Source of the DNA: Flavobacteriaceae bacterium
GTDB taxonomy: Bacteria > Bacteroidota > Bacteroidia > Flavobacteriales > Flavobacteriaceae
Direction: 5' to 3'
NCBI GenBank assembly: GCA_947483075.1
Contig: CANKLE010000006.1
Location: 101,616 to 165,615, forward strand
Length of the DNA stretch: 64,000 nucleotides
A program made the position numbers and the translations under genes. Under the pieces are notes generated by a model. It was not told the DNA's origin and searched no databases. It was given only the letters and a program-made list of their open reading frames with translations. The number at the start of each line of letters is the position of its first letter. Position 1 is the stretch's first letter. Shown in pieces: positions 1 to 8,589 of this stretch.

Positions 1-1040
1 AACAAAGGCAAAAAGTACAGCGCATTCAAAAATCCCCAAAATAAATAGGTGTAGTTGGCGCCGTGCCAAAATCCGCTTAAGATAAATATGGCAAATACGT
101 TGCGCAGCTGCATCCATTTGCCGCCCTGGCTTCCGCCCAAGGGAATGTACACATAATCGCGAAACCAACTCGACAACGAAATGTGCCAACGGCGCCAAAA
201 CTCAGCGATATCGCGGGAAAAATACGGGTAGTTAAAATTGCGCAACAGCTCCAAGCCAAACAGTTTCGAGATTCCAATGGCCATGTCTGAATAACCTGAA
301 AAATCGCCATAAATCTGAAAAGCAAAATAGATGGCGCCCAACACCAAGGATTGCGAATTAACGGCATCGGCATGATCAAAAATGGCATTGGCATAGGTGG
401 CGCAGGCATCGGCGATGACCACTTTTTTGACCAATCCCCAAACAATCAAGTACACGCCTTCTTGGGCTTGGGAAAAGGAGAATTTGCGGGTTTGTTTGAT
501 TTGCGGGAGCAAATGCGTGGCACGTTCGATAGGGCCCGCCACCAAGAGCGGAAAATAACTCACAAACAAGGCGTAATCGATTGGGTTTTTCTCAGCGGGA
601 ATGCGGCCTTTATAAATGTCAATCACATAGGATAAACCGTGAAAAGTATAAAACGAAATCCCAACCGGCAAAACCCATTTTAATAAATAGGGACTCACTG
701 TCAATCCAAATCCATGGAACAATTCGGCAAAAGAAACCGCAAAAAAATCGTAGTATTTAAACAGGCCCAAGAAGCCCAAATTGATGCCTACACTGAGCCA
801 AAACCAAAATCGTTTTTTGGCGGCGCTTTCGGTTTGGTGTATTTGAAAGCCCGTGAAATAATCCAAAAACGTAGAGAACAACAACAAGAAGAGAAATCGC
901 CAATCCCAGCAGGCATAAAATACATAGCTGGCGAGCAATAAAAGGGCATTTTGCTTGGCCGCCGATTTGGCGCACAGCCACCAATACAAGGCAAAAACCG
1001 GCGGTAAAAAAAGCGCAAACGCCAAGGAATTAAAAAACAT
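1..1040 (-). CDS. MBOAT family O-acyltransferase (AlgI/DltB-like), C-terminus cut by window edge
   Basis: Multi-pass membrane O-acyltransferase that would move acyl groups to an extracytoplasmic acceptor such as a polysaccharide. I translated the minus strand from an ATG at 1038-1040; the frame stays open for 346 codons to the window edge. The N-terminus begins MFFNSLAFALFLPP, followed by many hydrophobic segments, a GPIERA motif, and the family signature FWRRWHISLSSWFRDY with the invariant His near residue 286. A second conserved His lies in SGFWHGAN near residue 326. The usual family length is about 460-480 aa, so roughly a quarter is missing to the left. The substrate cannot be told; in Bacteroidota such genes often sit beside an SGNH/AlgJ-like partner, which would be outside this window. 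Confidence 0.93.
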   Translation of the reverse strand, partial: MFFNSLAFALFLPPVFALYWWLCAKSAAKQNALLLLASYVFYACWDWRFLFLLLFSTFLDYFTGFQIHQTESAAKKRFWFWLSVGINLGFLGLFKYYDFFAVSFAELFHGFGLTVSPYLLKWVLPVGISFYTFHGLSYVIDIYKGRIPAEKNPIDYALFVSYFPLLVAGPIERATHLLPQIKQTRKFSFSQAQEGVYLIVWGLVKKVVIADACATYANAIFDHADAVNSQSLVLGAIYFAFQIYGDFSGYSDMAIGISKLFGLELLRNFNYPYFSRDIAEFWRRWHISLSSWFRDYVYIPLGGSQGGKWMQLRNVFAIFILSGFWHGANYTYLFWGFLNALYFLPL

Positions 1041-1184
1041 AAAGCTAGTAACGTATTGGGGCTGCAAGATACTGATTTATTCTGTTCTCGGTTGTCTGTT
1101 ATCTGTTCTCGGTTGTCGGTCTAGAAGATTGAATGATTGAAGAATTGAATGATTGAAAGATTTTGTCTTGAAGTCACCGTTTGG

Positions 1185-1200
1185 TCCCGACGCGTCGGGA
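1185..1200. repeat. TCCCGA-N4-TCGGGA hairpin, copy 1 (loop CGCG)
   Basis: Perfect 6-bp inverted repeat around a four-base centre. The stem is identical in four copies in this window while the central four bases differ, which suggests the stem is what is kept. It follows the TTTGG end of the dispersed purine-rich repeat. Confidence 0.7.
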
Positions 1201-1429
1201 TTATAATTCGTGCATTCGTGGCTAAATGCTATCAGCAAACAGCCGTTCTTAGTATACTTCTTTATACTCCCCTCTAGAGAGGGGCTGGGGGTGTGTTTTC
1301 GGTTGGCGGATTAGGAGATTTAAAGATTGAAGAATTGAAAGATTAAAAGATTTCGTCGTGTAGTAACCCCTTTGGTCTGAAGTCTCCAGATTCTCTGTCT
1401 GTTTTTTACTTTTTCTCGCAAAGACGCAA

Positions 1430-1445
1430 TCCCGATAAATCGGGA
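1430..1445. repeat. TCCCGA-N4-TCGGGA hairpin, copy 2 (loop TAAA)
   Basis: Same stem as the copy at 1185-1200 but in another context: it sits between two GACGCAA-like stretches (1423-1429 and 1444-1450) rather than after the TTTGG end of the purine-rich repeat. This suggests the hairpin is a separable unit. Confidence 0.65.
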
Positions 1446-1616
1446 CGCAAAGGTTTTTTTGCGACTTCGCGACTTGGCGAGAAACAAAACCCTTTCGTGT
1501 AGTTATAAAGAATTTACGTAGAAACGAATTTTATCGTCTTTGTGGTCACGGATAAGGAGATTTAAAGATTGAAGAATTGAAAGATTAAAAGATTCCGTCT
1601 TGAAGCAACCGTTTGG

Positions 1617-1632
1617 TCCCGACGCATCGGGA
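1617..1632. repeat. TCCCGA-N4-TCGGGA hairpin, copy 3 (loop CGCA)
   Basis: Third copy, again after TTTGG at the end of the purine-rich repeat, about 30 bases downstream of the umuC stop. Confidence 0.7.
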
Positions 1633-1662
1633 TTGGAATTTCTTTAATTCGTGGCGAAAAGC

Positions 1663-2922
1663 CTACAGCTTAATTTGAATGATTTCAGCAAATGAAGTGG
1701 TGTAGCGCGGCGAGAGTTTTTCTTGGCGCATTTTCCATTGTCGGCCCAGCGACTGGGAGGCAAACTTTACTTTATTGGTTCCGTAGCTTCGGTTGAGTCG
1801 ATCCACCACCGCCATCAAGGGCAAGTGTTTGGGGTTGGCCGCGTCAAACAAAGACAGCTGCGTTTGTTCATTGGGCGTGAGTCCCATAACTACCACGCCA
1901 GCCTTTTTGTACTGATAGCCTTCCTTAAAAATGGCCTTCAACCCAATTTGCGCATAGTGATTGAGCTCAATGGTCGAGTTGGTGGGAAAATCGGTTTGGA
2001 TTACAATGTTGCGCGAATACTGCGGCTGGTCTTGCCGAAAACCGTTGGTGTGAATAAACACCATAATCAGGTTGCAATGGCTATTTTGTCGGCGCAATTT
2101 CTCGGCACAGGCGGCGGTAAATGTGGCCACGCGCTCGGCAATGTCGGGCAGTTTGCTGTGCATTTTTTCGAACGAACGGGTGGTGGCAATTGTTTTTTTG
2201 ACGCTTATTTTCTCTAAATCAAGCGACGGTTTTCCTTCTAATTCGCGTTTGAGTCGCAGCCCTACTACCGCCATTTCTTTGCGCACCCAGGCGTCGGGCA
2301 ACTCCGTAAATTGGTAGGCATTGGTAATGTTGAGGCGTTTGAGTCGTTTGGCATGCCGCCGTCCGATGCCCCAAACGTCTTCTATTTTGGTCCATTTCAG
2401 GGCCTTGATGCGCTTGTCTTCGGTGTCGATCACATAAACGCTTTGCGTGCGATCGGGAAATTTTTTGGCAATTTTATTGGCTACTTTGGCCAGCGCTTTG
2501 GTGGGTGCAAACCCTACACTGATGGGAATTCCCGTGCCTTTGGTGACGGTGCGTTGCATCTGTTTGCCGTAGGATTCCAAATCATAGTGCTCAAATCCTT
2601 TACATTTCAAAAAGGCTTCGTCTATGCTGTAGACCTCGATTTCGGGCGAAAAGTTGGCCAATAAATTCATAACGCGGCTGCTCATGTCGCCATAGAGCGC
2701 ATAATTGGACGAATAGACAAACACCTGCTGCTCTTCGAACAACTTTTTGTACTCAAAGGCGGGCGCGCCCATCGGAATGCCCAGCGCTTTGGCTTCGTTT
2801 GATCGGGCAATGACACAGCCGTCGTTGTTGGAAAGAATCACAACGGGCTTTCCCAACAAGTGCGGCTCGAACACGCGTTGGCACGAGGCATAAAAGTTAT
2901 TGCAATCAACCAGGGCAAACAT
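1663..2922 (-). CDS. umuC: Y-family DNA polymerase, UmuC
   Basis: Catalytic subunit of a Pol V-type translesion polymerase that copies past DNA lesions. The 419 aa are full length for UmuC. The N-terminus MFALVDCNNFYASCQR carries the first metal-binding Asp (D6). SIDEAF near residues 99-104 supplies the D-E catalytic pair, and GIGRR (near 188-192) is the helix-hairpin-helix of the thumb. The C-terminal little-finger region is present, including a late Q-L-S-L-F-D peptide of the kind that binds the beta clamp. Its ATG overlaps the umuD stop by one base (TAATG, 2920-2924), so the two are probably translationally coupled. I could not identify a LexA-type operator with confidence. Confidence 0.95.
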   Translation of the reverse strand: MFALVDCNNFYASCQRVFEPHLLGKPVVILSNNDGCVIARSNEAKALGIPMGAPAFEYKKLFEEQQVFVYSSNYALYGDMSSRVMNLLANFSPEIEVYSIDEAFLKCKGFEHYDLESYGKQMQRTVTKGTGIPISVGFAPTKALAKVANKIAKKFPDRTQSVYVIDTEDKRIKALKWTKIEDVWGIGRRHAKRLKRLNITNAYQFTELPDAWVRKEMAVVGLRLKRELEGKPSLDLEKISVKKTIATTRSFEKMHSKLPDIAERVATFTAACAEKLRRQNSHCNLIMVFIHTNGFRQDQPQYSRNIVIQTDFPTNSTIELNHYAQIGLKAIFKEGYQYKKAGVVVMGLTPNEQTQLSLFDAANPKHLPLMAVVDRLNRSYGTNKVKFASQSLGRQWKMRQEKLSPRYTTSFAEIIQIKL

Positions 2923-3371
2923 TAAAATTTCTTTATCGAAGCAGTTACGATTCCCCAGATCATGAGTTCGTTCTCGGGCGTAACCTTAATGGGTTGGTAA
3001 TTTTCATTTTCGGCAATGAGCCAGACCACATCTTGCTCAATTTTGATGCGTTTCACGGTAAAGGCACCGTCTATTTGGCACACGGCAATTTTGTTGTTTT
3101 GCGGCTCCAAACTTTTGTCGATGATGAGCAAATCGCCGTCAAAAATGCCTGCATTCACCATCGAATTGCCTTTTACTCGGGCAAAAAAAGTAGTGTCCCG
3201 GTTTTTGATGTATTCTTTGTTGATGTCAATGCGCAGCTCAATAAAATCATCGGCTGGCGACGGAAATCCCGCCCGTAAGCCTGCGTCGATATACGGCAAA
3301 TCAAGCGCCGTCGAATAATCGGGAGCGTAAAATTCCAACAAAGGACCTTGGTGTATCGGGCGTAGTTTCAT
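2922..3371 (-). CDS. umuD: UmuD-like S24 self-cleaving protein
   Basis: LexA/UmuD-family autoprotease. On RecA-stimulated self-cleavage it becomes the active partner of UmuC. The 149 aa match the UmuD length, with no DNA-binding domain. The cleavage site is probably A34-G35 in RAGFPSPADD. The catalytic serine is S70 in KGNSM and the general-base lysine K107 in FTVKRI, both with family-typical surroundings. It is the first gene of the two-gene operon with umuC on the minus strand. Upstream (3372-3420) I see only a weak TATCTTTA -10-like sequence. Confidence 0.94.
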   Translation of the reverse strand: MKLRPIHQGPLLEFYAPDYSTALDLPYIDAGLRAGFPSPADDFIELRIDINKEYIKNRDTTFFARVKGNSMVNAGIFDGDLLIIDKSLEPQNNKIAVCQIDGAFTVKRIKIEQDVVWLIAENENYQPIKVTPENELMIWGIVTASIKKF

Positions 3372-3673
3372 GGGGTATAAAGATAGGGAAAGCGCAGTTG
3401 ATTTTGTATAGAAATTTTGGTTGGCTGTTAGCTGTTGTCGGTTGTGCGTTGTCGGTTGTCGGTCTCGAAGATTTAAAGATTTAAAAATTGAAAGATTGAA
3501 AAATTCAGTATCAAAGCCGCAGTTTGGTCCCGAAGTTTCGGGATTGGGATTTTACTTAGCACCGTCTCTTATCTCTCGTCTTTTAGTCTCTCCTCTCAGC
3601 TAAAACTCCCGATGGCCCGGATTGCAAATCTGCGCTATCAGGTTGTAACATTCAAGTGCTTTTTGTTGCGTTG
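3372..3673. repeat. Gene-free gap with two dispersed repeats
   Basis: No gene is supported. It contains GTTGTCGGTT tracts (about 3434-3462), the fourth copy of the purine-rich repeat (3465-3515), the hairpin TCCCGA-AGTT-TCGGGA (3528-3543), and a copy of the second repeat family around GGATTGCAAATCT (3611-3644). Confidence 0.7.
3611..3644 (+). repeat. GGATTGCAAATCC repeat, copy 1
   Basis: Reads GGCCCGGATTGCAAATCTGC then GCTATCAGGTT. The GGATT..AATCC arms can form a short hairpin around GCA. Related copies are at 5665-5700, 8590-8620 and, reverse-complemented, 5583-5611. This size and structure resemble REP-type elements mobilised by RAYT transposases, but no such transposase is in the window. 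Confidence 0.65.
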
Positions 3674-4264
3674 CTATTTAAAGTTAATTAACTCAACGAC
3701 CACTTCATTTCGTCTATTGAGCACTTCAAACGGGGGGTTGTACCCAAGAAAAATAAATTTAGGGATATAATTTAATTGCTCTTTGTCTAATTCATCTAGT
3801 AAAATAGACTTGTATTTTTCAATTTTTTCATCATCTGCCCAACCATCAAAGCGAATGGCGGCCATAATTTTTTCTTCCTGTTTTTCAAAAAGGATTTTTT
3901 CGTTTTTAGGCGTTGGTAAATTTTTCAACGTATAATTTTTCGGAACCATAAATAGCATTTTAGAACTATCTCCCAATTCCATCACAACAGGCGAAGTCAT
4001 GGCGATTTTTTCGTTGGTTTTATTGTCTCCAAATATATAGCCAGCCAATATACCAAACCCTTCACTCGCGCTTTCTTTATATCCTTTCTTGTTGAGTTTT
4101 ACACTCGAAAACAAGGCGGGATCATATTTTCTTATTTCAAATTTGTCAAACTTTTTAATGACCTTGTACCTGTGTTGTTCGGTTTGTTGCGTGCTTCTGG
4201 ATATATAAATTTGTGCTATGGCGAGCAACATTAAAATGGAACTAATAATAACGACTACTTTCAT
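3674..4264 (-). CDS. SOUL-family heme-binding-like protein, membrane anchored
   Basis: SOUL/HEBP family proteins bind heme or tetrapyrroles in eukaryotes; bacterial members are common but of unclear role. The 196 aa start with one hydrophobic segment (about residues 3-22), so the protein is probably anchored or exported. The rest fits the SOUL fold: YKVIKKFDKFEIRKYDPALF near the N-terminus, GFGILAGYIFGDN, KIAMTSPV, and MLFMVPKNYTLKNLPTP are family-typical blocks. It lies just left of the oldest tRNA-Asn array junction and is AT-rich like the array cargo, so it could be resident or part of an even older block. The physiological ligand is unknown. Confidence 0.85.
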   Translation of the reverse strand: MKVVVIISSILMLLAIAQIYISRSTQQTEQHRYKVIKKFDKFEIRKYDPALFSSVKLNKKGYKESASEGFGILAGYIFGDNKTNEKIAMTSPVVMELGDSSKMLFMVPKNYTLKNLPTPKNEKILFEKQEEKIMAAIRFDGWADDEKIEKYKSILLDELDKEQLNYIPKFIFLGYNPPFEVLNRRNEVVVELINFK

Positions 4265-4360
4265 GGGATGATAATTTTATGATAACGAGCAAATGTAAGC
4301 AACTTAGCGGGAATGGTTACTTCGCTAGTTGGTAGCTCGTGTTTTTTGGCTTTTGTTGTG

Positions 4361-4432
4361 CTAACTATTGGAGAAATTTACAATTTTGATGCGATGATAG
4401 TTTATTTAACAATCAGAAAAACAAAGAGTTAA
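4361..4432 (+). repeat. Array junction J1, decayed copy
   Basis: Most diverged of six junction copies. The core has lost the C-run (CTAACTATTGG instead of GCTCCCCCTATTGG), but the arm still reads, in frame, L-T-I-G-E-I-Y-N-F-D-A-M-I-V-Y and ends in TAA at 4430-4432. It is the copy furthest from tRNA-Asn. Greatest decay here is what successive insertion at the tRNA predicts. Confidence 0.7.
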
Positions 4433-4457
4433 AACCATAGAAAATGCCAGTGTAAAC

Positions 4458-4465
4458 TATTTTTG
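4458..4465 (+). promoter_or_regulatory. TAnnTTTG -7 element before the esterase
   Basis: TATTTTTG matches the Bacteroidota -7 consensus and lies about 45 bases before the start codon. I see no good -33 TTTG at the usual spacing. Confidence 0.4.
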
Positions 4466-4510
4466 TATTTTAGCAAAAAAATGAAAGCCTTATTTATTAA
4501 ATGATAAGTC

Positions 4511-5458
4511 ATGAAAAACAAGCTAATTTTTTCTCTTCTTTTTATTACATTATTGTCTTGTAACAAAGATGACAATCCAACAACAACTGCCGACAAACCA
4601 AGTGAGCAAAAAACAGTAAATCTAATAGTTGACGGAAATGCAAGAAGTTTTATAGTATATCTTCCAATAGGTTACAACAACGCAGGAAAAATGCCTTTAA
4701 TTTTCGCAATTCACGGCGGAAGCGGAACACCTGAAGGAATGATTAACATTGCCAATTTCAAACCTATTTCAGATCGAGAAAAAGTGGTGTTAATTTATCC
4801 TGCGGGAATACAGAATAATTGGAATGATGGGCGGCCAACTACTCCAAATCAATTGGGAATTAATGATGTTAGTTTTTTCAATCAAATGTGTGACTATGCA
4901 ATTGCAAATTTATCTGTTGATGGCACAAAAATATATGCAACTGGAATCTCAAATGGTGGATTTATGTCTTCGCGATTGGGCTGTGAATTAAGTAATAGAA
5001 TTGCGGCAATTGCTGTAGATGCTGCGACAATAGAAGCGACAACCATCGCTTCAAGTTGTAATCCCGGCAGACCGGTCCCTGCAATTTATATTCACGGAAC
5101 TACCGACCCATTAGTTCCATTTACAGGCGGACAAATGACGGCTGGTGGAACTGCAGGAGGAACGGTTTTATCGCATTTTCAAGCAGTTGACAAATGGATA
5201 ACTATTAACGGATGTACGAGCACTCCTGTAATAACAGATTTACCTGATATTGCAAACGATGGCACAACAATAAAACAAAGAGTATATTCAAATTCTACAA
5301 ACGGAAGCGAGGTAGTAAGTTATGTTATAACAAACGGTGGACATACTTGGCCACAAGGTTATCAGTATCTAAATGAATTAATTATTGGCAAGACGAGTCA
5401 GGATATGAATGCTTGTGAAGTAATTTGGTCTTTTTTCAAAAGATTTAGAAGACTATAA
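4511..5458 (+). CDS. PHB depolymerase / feruloyl-esterase-like alpha/beta hydrolase lipoprotein (LpqC family)
   Basis: Secreted or surface serine esterase of the COG3509 type, which acts on polyhydroxyalkanoates or plant cell-wall esters. The 315 aa start with a lipoprotein signal whose lipobox is LLSC (Cys17) followed by N-K-D-D, an acidic +2 region typical of surface export in Bacteroidota. The oxyanion region is IHGGSG (68-73). The nucleophile is S147 in GISNGG, the acid D199 in GTTDPLVPF, and the base H278 in NGGHTWP, so the triad is complete. It stands alone between junctions J1 and J2, with a strong terminator 25 bases after the stop. Substrate not determinable from sequence. Confidence 0.88.
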   Translation: MKNKLIFSLLFITLLSCNKDDNPTTTADKPSEQKTVNLIVDGNARSFIVYLPIGYNNAGKMPLIFAIHGGSGTPEGMINIANFKPISDREKVVLIYPAGIQNNWNDGRPTTPNQLGINDVSFFNQMCDYAIANLSVDGTKIYATGISNGGFMSSRLGCELSNRIAAIAVDAATIEATTIASSCNPGRPVPAIYIHGTTDPLVPFTGGQMTAGGTAGGTVLSHFQAVDKWITINGCTSTPVITDLPDIANDGTTIKQRVYSNSTNGSEVVSYVITNGGHTWPQGYQYLNELIIGKTSQDMNACEVIWSFFKRFRRL

Positions 5459-5483
5459 GAAAGTAAGCGTTGATTTATTCCAT

Positions 5484-5513
5484 AAAAAAAGAGGTCTTAA
5501 TAGACCTCTTTTT
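5484..5513 (+). terminator. Intrinsic terminator, also placed as a former tRNA-Asn terminator
   Basis: AAAGAGGTCT-TAAT-AGACCTCTTTTT hairpin with T-run. It ends the esterase and sits a few bases before junction core J2. Read on the minus strand it would have terminated tRNA-Asn when this junction was next to the tRNA. Confidence 0.85.
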
Positions 5514-5518
5514 CATTT

Positions 5519-5590
5519 GCTCCCCCTATTGGAGAAAGTTGCAATTTTGATGCGATGATTGCTTATTCAATTATCAGAAAACTCCGATAG
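5519..5590 (+). repeat. Array junction J2 (core plus recombinase-tail arm)
   Basis: Core GCTCCCCCTATTGG followed by the arm that reads, in the frame of the core, A-P-P-I-G-E-S-C-N-F-D-A-M-I-A-Y-S-I-I-R-K-L-R-stop (TAG 5588-5590). It matches J5 (16222-16296) almost base for base up to TATTCAA. The last bases overlap a reverse copy of the GGATTGCAAATCC repeat. Confidence 0.85.
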
Positions 5591-5611
5591 CGGGGATTTG
5601 CAAACCGTGCC
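5583..5611 (-). repeat. GGATTGCAAATCC repeat, inverted copy
   Basis: Reverse complement reads ACGGTTTGCAAATCCCCGC followed by TATCGG, related to the forward copies at 3611, 5665 and 8590. Confidence 0.55.
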
Positions 5612-5664
5612 TTCAAAAGGTTTAAAAGAAACACAAACTACAACTAGTAAGTTTTAATAATGAT

Positions 5665-5700
5665 GAGTGGCCCGGATTGCAAATCCGCGCTATCAGGTTA
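5665..5700 (+). repeat. GGATTGCAAATCC repeat, best-preserved copy
   Basis: Reads GTGGCCCGGATTGCAAATCC then GCGCTATCAGGTTA, near-identical to 3611-3644. The remaining gap 5701-5907 shows nothing I can name. Confidence 0.65.
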
Positions 5701-5907
5701 TGATAAGAAAACGCGATTTTTTTATCAAAGCAACGTTGGTTTGTAAAGAAAATGGATTTTATAATCTTATGTTTTTATTTTAAGAACCCCGTATACAAAT
5801 TTCATCCGTAATGCATCTTCTTGATTAAATATTCTAAACGATTAATAAAGAATTAAATACACTAAATAATCAATTTCTTTATAAGAGATTGGATTTAGAT
5901 TAAATTG

Positions 5908-5915
5908 TACTTTTG
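5908..5915 (+). promoter_or_regulatory. TAnnTTTG -7 element before the delta-60 protein
   Basis: TACTTTTG, 18 bases before the ATG at 5934. A TTG at 5889-5891 lies 16 bases upstream, slightly short for the -33 element. Confidence 0.45.
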
Positions 5916-5933
5916 TACAAAAGGTTAAATATT

Positions 5934-8504
5934 ATGAAGAAAATTTATTTATTAGTTTTTGCTTTACAAATCTTTACTATTTACGGTCAAAATGTTGGAG
6001 ATATTGATTTGGTGTTTCCAAATAAAACATCAATGATTAGTGACGGCATCGTACAATGTATATTAACTCAACCTGATGGAAAGATATTAGTAGGCGGACA
6101 TTTTGATCGACCTAATAATATTGTAAATTGTTTGGTAAGATTAAATTCCAATGGAACGATAGACAACACCTTTTTAATCTCTCCTTTTAATGTAATTGAC
6201 GGCAATTTATTTGTTTACAGTATAAAATTACAAAATGATGGAAAGATTATAATTGGCGGGACTTTTAATAGTATAAATGGAGTAACTAAAAATAAAATTG
6301 CTAGATTAAACGCTGATGGAACAATAGATGCTACTTTTAATATTGGCACTGGTTTTAATGATACAGCAAGTATAAATGCAATTTTAGTTAAATCTGATGG
6401 AAAAATTATTGTAGGAGGTGATTATAGTTCTTATAATGGTTTGGGTCAAAACAGATTGATAATTTTAAATCCTGATGGCACAAAAGACATTACTTTTAGT
6501 ATTGGTTCGGGTTTTAGCGGAAACGTTAATGCGCTTGAAATTCAATCAGATGGTAAAATAATTGTTGGAGGTATTTTTTCTCAATATATGGGAATAACCG
6601 AAAACAGTATAATTAGATTGAACCTAGATGGAACAAAAGACACCACTTTTAATATAGGAACAGATTTATCTCTTCAAATCAATAAAATTTTAATACAATC
6701 AAATGGGAAAATATTAATTGGTGGTTATTGGAGTTCAAATACTAATTCTAATAATTATGGAGGCATTCTAAGATTAAATAGTGATGGAACAAAAGACACA
6801 TCCTTTAATATTGGTGGTAATGGTTTAGCTTCTACTGTAAATGATATGCGTGTAGATAGTGTTGGTAAAATTATAGTTGTAGGGGAATTCGAATATTATA
6901 ATAATATAAGCACTCCTAAATTTTTAAGTAGATTAAATACTGACGGATCTATAGATAATACTTTTAATATTGGAACTTCTTTCGATAACGCTACCACTAC
7001 TATTTCAATTTTAAATGATGGCAAAATATTGGTTGGAGGATTTTTTACCATTTTTAATGGATATAAACAAATTGGTTTAATAAAATTAAATAATAATGGA
7101 AGTGTTGATTCTAGTTTTTTTAAAATATGGAATGACGCAAATTTTGGCAACGATTTTAGTTCTAATTATATTAGTGACATTGCCTTACAATCAGATGGGA
7201 AAATTTTAGCAGGCGGTACTTTCTCAAAATTTAATGATGTTGAACAAAAAGGTTTAATAAGATTGAATACTGATGGAACTAAAGACACAAATTTTAACAT
7301 CGGCACAGGTTTTATTACAAATTCAATAACTTCAAATAATGCAGGTCAAATTAATAAAATTTTAATTCAGCCAGACGGTAAAATACTAGTTTGTGGTCAA
7401 TTCACATCTTACAATGGAACAGTCATGCCGAATTTGCAACCTTTTACAATAAGTATAAATTTAGTTAGATTAAATACGGATGGTAGTTTGGATACTAGCT
7501 TTAACTTACCAAATATTTCCTATCCTGAAATCGCCTTACAAACAGATGGTAAAATTATTGGTGTTAACGGAAATTCAATTGTTAGATTTAATACAAATGG
7601 AACTATAGACAATTCATTTACTGCAACCTTTACGGATGCCTCTAAATTATTGGTTCAAGCGGATGGTAAAATTCTTGTTGGCAAAATCTCGGCCGGGAAT
7701 TCAGTAGATTTAATTAGATTAAATTCGAATGGGACAATTGATACCGCATTCATTACAGGTTCAGCAAGTTCAGGAGGCGTGCAAAGTATTAATTATTTGT
7801 CAAATGGTAAAATTTTGGTAGGAGGAAAATTTCTTAGTTTTAATTCAAGTAATCCTGTAAGAGGTTTAGTTAGATTAAATAATGATGGTTCTGTAGATTC
7901 TAGTTTTAACGCAAATGGTATAGCACCAGCAGGTTTTGTTCGAGTACTATCAGTTTTTGTTCAATCAGATGGAAAATTACTTGTAGGGGGAGATGGTGGT
8001 TCTGAAGGAGGACAATTTTTTTGGAGTAGTATATCTAGATTAAATCCTAATGGAGGTGTTGAATCTGTTAATTTTGCCAATATCAATAAGGATAATTATT
8101 ATGCAGGTACCGTTAATAAAATTCTCCAACAGAATGATGGTAAGATTTTAGCAGCAGGTATTTTTAATAAATATGGTTCAACAGAATCTGTTAGTTTAAT
8201 TAGGCTTAATGGCACTTATAGCTTAGGAGTTGAAGACTTTAATCATTCTAACAACATCATAATTTACCCAAATCCTACTACCAATCATATCACAATTGAT
8301 TGTAGTAATAATTCAAACATAATAGCGGGTAATTATAGAATATATAATTCATTAGGTCAAGAAGTTCAAAATGGCGAATTAAGTTCACAACAAAACAGTA
8401 TTCAGCTAAATAACATAAATGGCCAGGGAATTTATTTTGTAAAAATTTATAATAGTTCAAATACCTTGCTGGATACTAAGAAAATTATTATTCAAAAACA
8501 ATAG
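5934..8504 (+). CDS. Secreted delta-60 repeat protein with T9SS type A sorting domain
   Basis: Large exported protein, 856 aa from the ATG at 5934. An upstream TTG at 5913 is in frame, but the signal peptide MKKIYLLVFALQIFTIYG begins at 5934, so I prefer that start. The body is more than ten repeats of about 50-60 residues built as [L/I]-x-S-D-G-K-I-[L/I]-V-G-G...L-N-x-D-G-T-x-D-x-[T/S]-F (delta-60 type), predicted to form beta-rich propeller-like blades. The C-terminus has IIIYPNPTTNHITI and ends V-K-I-Y...K-K-I-I-I-Q-K-Q, a T9SS type A sorting signal for outer-membrane secretion or attachment. Very AT-rich. Function unknown; probably a surface or adhesive protein. It is the only gene in its array block. 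Confidence 0.85.
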   Translation: MKKIYLLVFALQIFTIYGQNVGDIDLVFPNKTSMISDGIVQCILTQPDGKILVGGHFDRPNNIVNCLVRLNSNGTIDNTFLISPFNVIDGNLFVYSIKLQNDGKIIIGGTFNSINGVTKNKIARLNADGTIDATFNIGTGFNDTASINAILVKSDGKIIVGGDYSSYNGLGQNRLIILNPDGTKDITFSIGSGFSGNVNALEIQSDGKIIVGGIFSQYMGITENSIIRLNLDGTKDTTFNIGTDLSLQINKILIQSNGKILIGGYWSSNTNSNNYGGILRLNSDGTKDTSFNIGGNGLASTVNDMRVDSVGKIIVVGEFEYYNNISTPKFLSRLNTDGSIDNTFNIGTSFDNATTTISILNDGKILVGGFFTIFNGYKQIGLIKLNNNGSVDSSFFKIWNDANFGNDFSSNYISDIALQSDGKILAGGTFSKFNDVEQKGLIRLNTDGTKDTNFNIGTGFITNSITSNNAGQINKILIQPDGKILVCGQFTSYNGTVMPNLQPFTISINLVRLNTDGSLDTSFNLPNISYPEIALQTDGKIIGVNGNSIVRFNTNGTIDNSFTATFTDASKLLVQADGKILVGKISAGNSVDLIRLNSNGTIDTAFITGSASSGGVQSINYLSNGKILVGGKFLSFNSSNPVRGLVRLNNDGSVDSSFNANGIAPAGFVRVLSVFVQSDGKLLVGGDGGSEGGQFFWSSISRLNPNGGVESVNFANINKDNYYAGTVNKILQQNDGKILAAGIFNKYGSTESVSLIRLNGTYSLGVEDFNHSNNIIIYPNPTTNHITIDCSNNSNIIAGNYRIYNSLGQEVQNGELSSQQNSIQLNNINGQGIYFVKIYNSSNTLLDTKKIIIQKQ

Positions 8505-8589
8505 TGTGATTAATCGGGCTCACTACAATCAATTGCCTCTTCCGTTCGTTTTTGCTAGCTTGAAACCCTATGGCTCGGTTATATCATAC

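Larger units (their letters stand above)
1041..1662. repeat. Gene-free stretch made of dispersed intergenic repeats
   Basis: I see no credible gene in these 620 bases. They hold three variants of one unit: a purine-rich run of the type GATTTAAAGATTGAAGAATT (near 1125-1163, 1315-1352, 1556-1594), usually followed by GTCTTGAAGNNACCGTTTGGT and a TCCCGA-N4-TCGGGA hairpin. A fourth variant lies at 3465-3543. A CCCCTCTAGAGAGGGG-like hairpin sits at about 1269-1284, and GTTGTCGGTT/CTGTTCTCGG tracts at about 1081-1125. This looks like non-coding repeat DNA that has built up between convergent gene ends. Confidence 0.75.
4367..5527 (+). mobile_element. Array block 1: single-gene cassette with esterase
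   Basis: DNA between junctions J1 and J2. It holds one gene (the esterase) and ends with a hairpin terminator directly before J2. It has no recombinase of its own and is AT-richer by eye than the UmuC or SerS regions. Boundaries are inferred from the shared junction sequence, so they are good to within a few bases. Confidence 0.6.

Noticed and set aside
77..445. 122-aa minus-strand open frame
   Set aside because: It overlaps the MBOAT gene in another frame on the same strand and has no signal of its own; the MBOAT frame contains the invariant FWRRWH motif.
5934..8504. Regular spacing of DNA repeats as a CRISPR array
   Set aside because: The repeats are codon-based delta-60 units in one long open frame, with diverged sequence and no unique spacers. 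I found no cas gene in the window.
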